Of a DNA stretch of 64,000 nucleotides, positions 53,430 through 61,204 are shown piece by piece; position 1 is the stretch's first letter, and the number at the start of each line of letters is the position of its first letter. Source of the stretch: Gautieria morchelliformis (Eukaryota > Basidiomycota > Agaricomycetes > Gomphales > Gomphaceae). Both the position numbers and the translations under genes were made by a program. The DNA lies in NCBI GenBank assembly GCA_015179125.1, contig WHVA01000328.1, positions 1 to 64,000 on the forward strand, read 5' to 3'. The notes beneath the pieces are model-generated. The model made no database searches, was not told where the DNA came from, and saw nothing but the letters and a program-made list of their open reading frames with translations.

Positions 53430-53536
53430 AAGGTCGAGCCCGACGAGACCACAGATTGGGTCACGTGACCTGTGAACAAACGCGTTGGAGTTCGAAAGAA
53501 AGGTGGGAGGAAAAACACGTCGAATTCTGATCCATC

Positions 53537-54448
53537 ATGAGCTCACTTCCCGAATTCTCAAAAATGACCAGCGCTCAGATGAAAGAGCATTTCGCCAACG
53601 TTCTCACCGAGAAGGAGCTTGCGGAAAAGCGCGAGGCCGAGGAAAATCGCGAGTCGCAGAAAGTAAGTGCATCTTGTCCAGGAATCCGAGCGGAGTGGAT
53701 CTCCATTGGAAACGTCACCGGAAGAAACCCCGAGGCCAATGAACAAGGGCAAGGGGAATGCGACGGTGGAATAGCGGGTGGCGCAGGAGGAGAAACAGTG
53801 CCGGAAGGAGGCACACCAGGCTAGGGCCAAAAAGGCGGCGCATCGCAGCTTAGCTGTGATGCGTGTCTAGAGAAAAACCTGCCATGCATATGGGACTTGG
53901 TGGGAAAGGCCACAGCGTGCAATCATTGCAAGGATGCGAAGCGGGCATGCGTGATCGATGGGCTTAAAGCTCAGGTGATGGCCAAGCAGAGGAAGACCGG
54001 AGGATCAGAAGTAGGGTCAGAAAAGCCTACTCAGGGTGCGCGGAAACCCTTGTCCAGGGCTGCCAAGGCGAGGGGAGCCCAAGATGGGCCGGGGGCGAGC
54101 AGAAGTGGGACGATGTGGGAGGAGCAGATGGCGGATCCGCTTGCGGATATCGCCAGGCCGCTCCGGGGACTGCTCCGACAGGGGGAGCAGGGGTTGCAGA
54201 TGCAACACCACTTCTACCTGGCAGTCGCGGATTGACTTGGCGCATACGAGGACCATCTCGACCAAATCGTCGCGGAACTGAGGTGGATGCAGGAGAGGGA
54301 GGACTTGGAAGTGGAGGCGGAAGTGTCTGAGGGCGAGGTCCAAGACGTGCAGAGGTTTGCAGAGGCATATGGGCAGAACGGAAAAGCGGAGGATCTGGAA
54401 GCAGAAGACTGGGCGGGCTTAGGTGAAGACACGATGGAGGATGACTAG
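53537..54448 (+). pseudogene. Antisense six-cysteine ORF of chromovirus, second copy
   Basis: ATG at 53,537, then FSKMTSAQMKEHFANVLTEK, homologous to the start of the ORF at 1509. The six-cysteine cluster is at 53,855-53,950 with spacing 2-6-10-2-6, the same as in the first copy although most other residues differ. The coiled-coil part is shortened and out of frame (best frame has QEEKQCRKEAHQARAKKAA around 53,790-53,830), and a TAG stands at 53,822. A TGA at 54,233-54,235, where CGA fits, is followed in frame by an acidic helical tail to TAG 54,446-54,448 (GEDTMEDD). It lies antisense to pol, between the chromodomain stop and the LTR. Confidence 0.65.
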
Positions 54449-54577
54449 GGGTCAAAACACTTGTAGTATAGTTTTCTTGGGATGTCGGAAATAGTGTAGT
54501 GGAAAATTAATCAGATTTGAACTTGTTATTTAAGGAGTGAAAACGGAAATGGAGATGGCGGAGGTGTCGGAAGGGAC

Positions 54578-54703
54578 TTAGCGCGCGAGAAGGGGTCCAG
54601 GCTTGGCAGGGTATGCCTTGTGGAAATCTGAGACGAGTTTGGAGGCGTGATTGAGTTCCGTGGCAGAAATCCAGGAAGTCTCTTCGTCTGTATTCTCGTA
54701 GCC
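54578..54703 (-). pseudogene. Chromodomain tail of second family-1 chromovirus
   Basis: On - the frame reads GYENTDEETSWISATELNH, then SDFHKAYPAKPGP and a TAA at 54,578-54,580. The first half of the same chromodomain (LVKWA) is at 61,205. The two halves join in frame when the nested element and one copy of its target duplication are removed. Confidence 0.9.
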
Positions 54704-54708
54704 TGCCC

Positions 54709-55017
54709 TGTGAGGGCAACACTAATGGCGAAGCCACAACCAAAGATACTCAAGGAGATAAGAGCCGATACTAGGACAATGACCAACTGTGTAGTGGGTA
54801 TCCTCAGAGATCAAGCTGAGGAAACGCCACCACACGGGCTATAGTCTTATAGCGCTGGCAAGGCTTACATAATAGGGGAGACGGAAACTTGTAGAAGGTT
54901 ACGGAAGGTGACGGAAAGTTATGGAAACTGACGGAAGGTTATGGAAACTGACAGATGGTGACGGAAACTCATGGAAGGAAATAGAAACTTGTGGAAGGAA
55001 ATGCGTGAACCCTGACA
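54709..55017 (-). repeat. 3' LTR of nested chromovirus, 309 bp
   Basis: On - TGTCAGGGTTCACGC to GTTGCCCTCACA. It is 59 bp shorter than the 5' LTR at 60,832-61,199. The missing part is one copy of a 20-bp direct repeat (TGTGTAGTGGGTATCCTCAG) plus the sequence between the two copies. It contains the 10-bp GGAA array at 54,881-55,000. Confidence 0.9.
54881..55000 (-). repeat. Array of 12 GGAA/TTCC decamers in LTR
   Basis: Twelve consecutive 10-bp units of the form NYGGAARSTK on +, eight or nine with intact GGAA. The array lies in U3, upstream of the predicted start of transcription. Confidence 0.85.
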
Positions 55018-55069
55018 TCACCCCCTCTCAATGCTTGTTGTCCCGACAAGCACAGCTGCCACCTAGCCC

Positions 55070-55639
55070 TCAACATCCACCGAGACATCGTTTCCAAGTA
55101 CGCCACAGGCGCGACCACCATCTCTCCTGGCCTCCTGGCGCTCGGCCCTTCCCTTTCTGGTAACGCAGGTCAATGATGAGCTCAGGGGGATTGGGGTCCA
55201 TGGGCAAGTGCGGCCCTCGGAACCTTGCTCGACGTATTCGCTCTCCTGCCATGTTACGGAAACGCAGCCCCACCCAGCCTTCAAAAGTGTAGGGGGTTCC
55301 ACAAGGGGGGGTTCCATCGTTGAGGAAGACAGGGTCGCCAATGTAGTACGTGTTCTCTCGTCTGTGTCGGGGTCTGAGGAATGCGAGTGCAGGGCGAGTG
55401 GGCGCCTGACTCTTCGCTGGTGTGAGGTCCTCAGAGCTGACGGACCACTTTGAAGACCATGCGACGTCGAGATCACGGCAGTCAAGCATCCTTTGTAGCT
55501 TGGCTTCACTGGCTGCTCTGGATGACGAGAAGCTGGAGAAGTGCAGGAGGGCGGGATCGACATGTGACATGTTTGGCAGGTCAGAGAGGTTTTGGGTGAA
55601 GCTGGGGAGGGCAACAAGCTCAATGGCAGGCGAGGACAT
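55070..55639 (-). CDS. Third ORF of nested chromovirus, unknown function
   Basis: 189 codons from ATG 55,639 to a stop at 55,070, on the pol strand between the integrase stop (55,746) and the 3' LTR. It reads LVALPSFTQNLSDLPNMSHV, a charged middle (LDCRDLDVAWSSKW), YYIGDPVFLNDGTPPCGTPY, then FRGPHLPMDPNPPELIIDLR and a basic W/R-rich end. There is no signal peptide or membrane span, so it does not look like an envelope gene. The uninterrupted frame, in an element otherwise hit by stops, suggests real coding. I cannot name a family. Confidence 0.6.
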   Translation of the reverse strand: MSSPAIELVALPSFTQNLSDLPNMSHVDPALLHFSSFSSSRAASEAKLQRMLDCRDLDVAWSSKWSVSSEDLTPAKSQAPTRPALAFLRPRHRRENTYYIGDPVFLNDGTPPCGTPYTFEGWVGLRFRNMAGERIRRARFRGPHLPMDPNPPELIIDLRYQKGKGRAPGGQERWWSRLWRTWKRCLGGC

Positions 55640-55745
55640 GGTTGATGGATGTGGTGGGGTTGATGCAGTGGAAGTGAACGGTCACAGGTGGAGAGGGGAT
55701 ATATAGCTTATCGGAATGAATTGGTTAGGCGGAGGCCGATATCGC

Positions 55746-57395
55746 TTATCTTTGGGGTTCTGGACCCTTGACATTATAAGTAGAAGCCCTGCCTGCTGTC
55801 CAGTCGAAGAGAGTTTGCCTGGAAGGTTCTGTGAAGTTCTGACATCTCTGGAAGGGGAGGGACACGTATGTGGCTGCTGAGATACGCTGAGGTGCCTCTG
55901 GGTTCTGCCGGTGAAATTCTTTAACGAGTCGCTTTGCCCCAGAGACATCTTTCGCTGGTAGCCAGAGATTGTCGGCAGCTCCATAGCCCTTCCAGCGCAC
56001 GAGATACTCCAACCTTCCACGGAACATCCTGCTGTCTAGAATCCTTTCAACTTCACATTCTTCGCCTCCATCCTGTATGACAGGGGGGGGGGGTGGAGGG
56101 GCATGACGTTCAAGAATTGGGTCATCTTCATATGGCCGAAGCAGGACGACAGAGAACACTGGATGTGTGCAACCGAAGGATGCAGGAAGATTTAGACCAT
56201 AGGCATTTCGTGAGACCACCTTATTAACAGTGTAGGGGCCTAGCCACTTGTGGTCTAGCTTCTTCATTGGGCGAGTGGTTGTGATGTTTTGTGCATTGAG
56301 CCAGACCTTGTCACCAAGCTTATAAACTGGGGCTGCTTTATGGTGCACGTCATAGAAGCGTGCCATGTCCTCTGCTGCCTTGGACAGGGCTGAACGAGCT
56401 TCTCTTGTGGCCGCTTCCATCCGCGTTGTGAACTCATCCAGGGCCTCGAGTCGAGTTTCCCGGACTGGTTCCAGTCCCAGCCTTGGATGTTGGCCACTGT
56501 CCAACATGAAGGGTGTAGTCTGGGTTGAGGCATGGATTCGGTTGTTATAGGCAAACTGGGCCAAGGATATCCATTCAAACCAATCATCCTGACGCTGGTT
56601 GATGAATAGTCGAAGGTATTGCTCAATCTCCTGATTAACCCTTTCAGTCTGTCCATCAGTTTGGGGGTGATAAGCAGTAGAGGCAGTGACTTTGACACCA
56701 AGAAGTTTGTTCAGTTCACGCATGAACTGGGAGATGAACTGTGTGCCTCGATCACTGATGATTTCTTCAGGGAGCCCATGAAGTTTCCAAACATGATCAC
56801 GGAAGAGTTGGGCAACTCCCACTGAAGTTACATCTGAAGTGGTGGGAATGACATGTGCACGCTTTGAGAGGCGATCGACAACAACAAGGAGAGCATCATA
56901 GCCATGACTGGTAGGCAGTTCTACGATCAAGTCAACAGACATAACCTGCCATCTACGGTCTGGGATACGGTTTGGTAGAAGCTTGCCAATGGGAGAAGCA
57001 GGGAAGGTTTTTGTCCGGTTGCACAGGTCACAGGCCTTCACGTATTTTGCAATGTAATGTCCCATCCCAGGCCACCAGTAACTCCGAGCAACTAGTTCAG
57101 TGGTTCTCCAACGACCAGGGTGACCGGTGAGAGGCATGTCATGGTGCGCTTTCACTATGTCATGTCGTAGCTTTGCATCAAGCGGCACGTACACTTTGTT
57201 GTGATAGAGGACAAGCCCATCCTGTTCAGACCACTCTTCCCCTCGTAAATTGCCAGAGGAGCCCAGTTCTTTGAGAGCCTTGACAACCTTTTCATCCCGG
57301 TCTACACAGTTCCTTACTCGATTGAGGAAAGCATCACCTTCACCTGGGACTAACTGCGCGCCAGCCTCTGGAGGATTCGCCTTGATGTGGAACAA
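55746..57395 (-). pseudogene. Chromovirus integrase with chromodomain (nested element)
   Basis: The open frame starts at ATG 57,395, but integrase is normally part of pol; a one-base shift near 57,430 separates it from RNase H. HHCC zinc domain: H of AHHDMPLTGHPGRW and C of KACDLCNRTK. Catalytic triad: VDLIVELP (D), ISDRGTQF (D), QTDGQTERVNQ (E), all present. The GPY/F-type region (WLGPYTVNKVV) is followed by a chromodomain (CEVERILDSRMFRGRLEYLV, RWKGYGAADNLWLP). The protein inserts the cDNA and its chromodomain directs it to chromatin. Confidence 0.9.
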
Positions 57396-59146
57396 GTCAG
57401 GGGTAAGTAAGACTGTAAGACTTGATTTTGGTTGTCTTCCTCCCCCCGCTTATGATCCACGCGTCGTGAGAGTGCATCAGGCTTGGCTGAATGACGACCA
57501 GGACGATGGATCAGCTCAAAATCAAAGCGAGAGAGGTAGAGTGACCAGCGTGCTTGACGACGGTTCAGGTTTTGTGCAGTGCGGAAGTAGGTGAGATTCT
57601 GATGGTCATTGAGAATCTCAATCTTGTGCTTCGTTCCCTCTAAGATGTGGCGCCATTCCTCTAATCCCCGAATCACAGAAAGAAGCTCCTTGTCATGGAT
57701 GGCATAGTTGCGTTCAGCATCATTGAGGCTTTTGGAGACAAACCCCACAGGTCGCCATTTGCCATCATCACATAGCTGGGACAGTACTGCTCCTGTGGCA
57801 TAGGCTGAGGCATCTGTTTCAAGACGGAAGTGTTTGTCTTGATCAGGGAGGACAAGGATTGGTGTTGATGTGATGAGGAGTTTGAGTTTGTCGAAGGACG
57901 TTTGCTCTGGGCCATTTGGATCCCAAGACCATTGGGCATCCTGTTTTGTCAACTGGTTGAGGGGCTTTGCAATGTGTGAGAAGTCTTCCACAAATCTACG
58001 GTAGAAGTTGATGAAACCAAGGAATGATTTGACTTCAGTGACGTTACGTGGTATTGGCCAGTCCTGCACCCCTGCAACCTTGACTGGGTCCATGGCAACC
58101 TGTCCTTGAGAGAGGATGAGGCCGAGATACTCCACCTCTAGTTGCTCAAATAGGCATTTTTCAGGTTTGAGGTACAGGTTGTTGGGCCGGAGGATTTCAA
58201 GGACACGTCGTACAATCCTACGATGTTCTTCAAGCGACTCTGTGAAGATGAGAATGTCGTCCATGAACACCACCACAACCCCTTCATCGATGAGACTCTT
58301 GAAGATGTCATTCATCATCGTCTGGAAGGTTGCTGGGCTGTTCGTGAGTCCAAAAAACATGACTAGAGGTTCATACAGGCCCCTATTTGTCCAAAAGGCT
58401 GCCTTCCACTCATCTCCCTCTTTTATGCGTACATTATTATATCCCCAGCGAATGTCAAGCTTTGTGAAGTATTTAGCCCTTCCAGCAGCAATCTTATTCA
58501 TGATGTCTGGAACAAGGGGCAAAGGATAGGCATTCTTGATTGTTATATCATTGAGTTTCCGGTAGTCTTGCACAAATCTAAGACTGCCGTCCTTTTTCTT
58601 CACAAAGAAGACTGGAGATGCCATAGGTGACTTGGAAGGGCGGATACGATGGCTCTTCAGGTTCTCCTCAAGGAAGTTATCCAGTTCCCTTTGCTCAACC
58701 GGTGACATTGGGTAAACCTTTGTGCTGAAGGGTTGTGCACCTGGAGTGAGCTCAATTGCATGGTCCCAGGGCTTTGGAGGAGGCAGTTGGTCAAATGACT
58801 CCTTAGAAAACACATCCTTGAACTCCTGGTATGGTTTGGGGACAAGGTCCTCGAAGGATCTGACTGGTGCAGACTTGCTGGCCCGTTCAGCAAGCTGTTG
58901 GGAGACAGTCCAGCCTGTGCCAATCATTTCAGGACTCTCATTCACAAAGATGACAAAGGTCCTGTCTCCTTCCTCAAGTAGGGAGCGGGTGTGCTGTATG
59001 GGGACCTTCTCTTGATCTACACTCTCTTCTGGAACAGTTTCGACTGTGGGCCCTCTGACAACAGGTCTGCCCCCACATGACTTGGGACAGCGTGTCATCT
59101 TCACATCTCCTGTACGCCAGTCAACTTCTGGGTTGTGTTCAACAAG
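57350..59146 (-). pseudogene. Chromovirus reverse transcriptase-RNase H (nested element)
   Basis: This frame continues from the protease after the TGA at 59,147-59,149. RT has FVQDYRKLNDITIKNAYPLP, TKLDIRWGYNNVRI, and active site VVVFMDDILIF (FMDD, where YLDD is more common). Then FLGFINFYRRF and the RNase H region (LETDASAYATGAVLSQ, YAIHDKELLSVIRGLEEWRH). The final residues after about 57,430 are out of frame. Confidence 0.9.
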
Positions 59147-59664
59147 TCATGTGTGACCAAGAATGATGGCAAGTCGTCCAAGGCTCGTGACGGAGAATGT
59201 GGCACGTTCCGTATGATCCCCAAAGGTGCAAATGAGGTCAACTTCTTCCTTGATTGAGCCAGCCGCATTTGGGGTACCATCAATATTGTAGACGGGGATG
59301 GCACAGGGTAGGGGACGGGTCCAAAGTCTGTGTTCCCTTACAAACTCCGCATCGATGAACATCCCTGTAGCACCACTGTCAAGGAGGGAGTCAATTGCAA
59401 GTGGATGCCCTGTGTCAACGGAGTGGACCTTGAGAGGTACTTTGGTGCATCGGCGGAGGTCAGCAGTACGGACATATAGAGGGACTGGAAGGTTTGCATT
59501 AGCAACTGGAGCGACAGGTTGGGTTTTTGGCATGGCAGGTTTGGTTTCAGTTCGATCAGGGATAGGAGAAGGATGCATCATATCGCCTGTGATCCCTATT
59601 GTACATGTTTTGAGAACTGAAAACCGATTCGTCGAGCGGGGCATGTCTTTCACCGCTGACTCGC
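59147..59664 (-). pseudogene. Chromovirus protease region (nested element)
   Basis: Aspartic protease with active site LLDSGATGMFID and the partner motif ending RLAIILGHT. A TGA at 59,147-59,149 follows HT, where TGG (HTWLVEHNP) is expected; the frame then continues unchanged into RT. The beginning of pol overlaps the end of gag at the sequence GGGTTTTTAGG near 59,664-59,674. Confidence 0.85.
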
Positions 59665-60771
59665 CTAAAAACCCTTTCCTTCATCTTGGACAGGGGCTTC
59701 CACCTTCTGTTTGTGTTCCTCCATCGCCGCTGCTACAGATTTAGAGACAATTGCTGCAATGTCTGCCTCTGTGAGGTTTGTGCGGATTCATGGCTTGCGA
59801 GGTTCAGGACAGTCTGGTGAAATGTGACCAGGTCTCTTACAGTTGTAGCAGGTCCGTGTTTCGGTGCGGCGGCGGGATGAGTCAATGTCCATAGGTGTCG
59901 CATTACTGGGTGGTGCTGTGACAACAGGAGCCGTAGCAGGAGTGTGGAGTGGTCGGGCAGGAGGAGGGAGATTAGGGACATGAGGTGTCTGTGCCTTCCT
60001 GACCTCTAACAGACGGCGATGATTGCGGTCAATCTGACAGGCTGCTTCCTTCCAGGCTTTGAGGTTGGATGGAAGAAAGGGCTGGGCGTGGATCTTATCA
60101 AGGATACCTGCTGGAGGGCCACGAGCATAAGCATCCTCGAGTGCCTCATCATTAAAGCCTGTCCTGCCTGCCAGGATCTCAAATTGAGTTGTGTATTCAT
60201 CTGCCGACATTCCTGACGCCATCCTAAGGTCATGCAGTTTAGTGCGAGCCGTTCTGGCACGATCTGGGTCACCAAAGGCCTCCTCCACACGTTTAATGAA
60301 CCCCTGCAGAGTGGATATAGAGGAGGTGCCATCAATGACAGCCTGTGTCTTGTTGTGTGCCCATATCTCCGCAGAGCCTCCTGTCATGAAGGAAAGAGCA
60401 TATAGGATCTTTGTGCGCTCATCTGGGAAGGATGCTGGCTGGACAGCGATGGACAACCTGATAGACCTGATAAACCCTTCAGTCTCTGCACGGTCTCCAT
60501 TAAACTTCTCCGGTTCCGCTGCTTTGATAGAGCGAGTAGATGGAGGGACACTGTGAGGTACTGAGGGTGCAAGGGCTTGAGCAGCAGCAACAGCAGCGTT
60601 GGCGGCAGCATTGGCTAAGTGGTCGTGAATGTTAACAATCTGACTGTGCAGTTCCTGATTCTGCAGTTGAAGTTGCTGCAGCTGCTGTGCTTGGCTGGAA
60701 AGGAGGCCTCGAAGAAATGGCCTATGGTCACCCAGGGAGTCCCAGTATGCGTCTGGGAGTTGGTCTGCCAT
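59665..60771 (-). pseudogene. Chromovirus gag (nested element)
   Basis: Start at MADQLPDAYWDSLGDHRPF (60,769-60,771); the frame is open further into the LTR but the leader there is noncoding. It has a Q/L-rich coiled coil (residues 20-50), an Ala-rich stretch, the retrotransposon Gag domain (KFNGDRAETEGFIRSIRLSI to TGFNDEALEDAYARG) and the zinc knuckle CYNCKRPGHISPDC. A TGA at 59,788-59,790 follows EPRKP; the frame then reads on (IRTNLTEADIAAIV) to the natural TAG at 59,665-59,667. The TGA is likely a mutated CGA. Confidence 0.85.
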
Positions 60772-60819
60772 AGGCTGAGATGAAGGCTGGTTAAGAAAAG
60801 TTTGTGGGGTCGTCCTATG

Positions 60820-60829
60820 AGCTTGATCT
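60820..60829 (-). promoter_or_regulatory. Predicted self-primer binding site
   Basis: Two bases inside the 5' LTR edge the - strand reads AGATCAAGCT. It is the exact complement of AGCTTGATCT in the same LTR (60,990-60,999), at the predicted 5' end of the transcript. The Tf1/sushi group of chromoviruses primes from the 5' end of its own RNA in this way. I see no tRNA 3'-end complement here. Confidence 0.6.
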
Positions 60830-60989
60830 TCTGTGAGGGCAACACTAATGACGAAGCCACAACCAAAGATACTCAAGGAGATAAGAGCCGATACTAGGAC
60901 AATGACCAACTGTGTAGTGGGTATCCTCAGTTTATAACTCTACCCACGATAGATACATGGGGACTTGCCTGTGTAGTGGGTATCCTCAG

Positions 60990-61033
60990 AGATCAAGCTG
61001 AGGAAACGCCACCACACGGGCTACAGTCTTATA
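60990..61033 (-). promoter_or_regulatory. TATA box and predicted transcript start in LTR
   Basis: TATAAG (complement of 61,028-61,033) lies 29-34 bases before AGCTTGATCT (complement of 60,990-60,999). That is the normal TATA distance if the RNA begins with the segment that pairs with the primer site. Confidence 0.55.
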
Positions 61034-61060
61034 GCGCTGGCAAGGCTTACATAGTAGGGG

Positions 61061-61180
61061 AGATGGAAACTTGTAGAAGGTTATGGAAGGTGACGGAAAG
61101 TTATGGAAACTGATGGAAGGTTATAGAAACTGACGGAAGGTGACGGAAACTCATGGAAGGAAATAGAAACTTGTGGAAGG
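61061..61180 (-). repeat. Array of 12 GGAA/TTCC decamers in 5' LTR
   Basis: Twelve units of exactly 10 bp (for example TTATGGAAGG, TGACGGAAAG, TGATGGAAGG), nine with intact GGAA. Same register and count as at 54,881-55,000. Confidence 0.85.
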
Positions 61181-61204
61181 AAATGCGTGAACCCTGACAT
61201 GCCC

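Larger units (their letters stand above)
54709..61199 (-). mobile_element. Nested chromovirus (family 2), 6.5 kb
   Basis: Complete LTR to LTR on -, flanked by the 5-bp duplication TGCCC (54,704-54,708 and 61,200-61,204). Order in its own sense: 5' LTR, self-complementary primer site, gag, protease, RT-RNase H, integrase-chromodomain, a third ORF, polypurine tract GAGAGGGGGTGA, 3' LTR. It sits inside the chromodomain codons of the older family-1 element. Inactivated by two TGA codons and one frameshift, otherwise complete. Confidence 0.95.
60832..61199 (-). repeat. 5' LTR of nested chromovirus, 368 bp
   Basis: On - TGTCAGGG to CCCTCACA, followed outside by TGCCC. In its sense: U3 with twelve GGAA decamers (61,061-61,180), TATAAG at 61,033-61,028, predicted transcript start near 60,999, then the 20-bp direct repeats at about 60,969-60,988 and 60,910-60,929. 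Confidence 0.9.

Noticed and set aside
60771-60909. Hydrophobic N-terminal extension of the nested gag (signal-peptide-like)
   Set aside because: The extension lies in the LTR and leader, upstream of the usual Gag beginning. The same LTR sequence gives a similar hydrophobic stretch at 54,786 without any gag.
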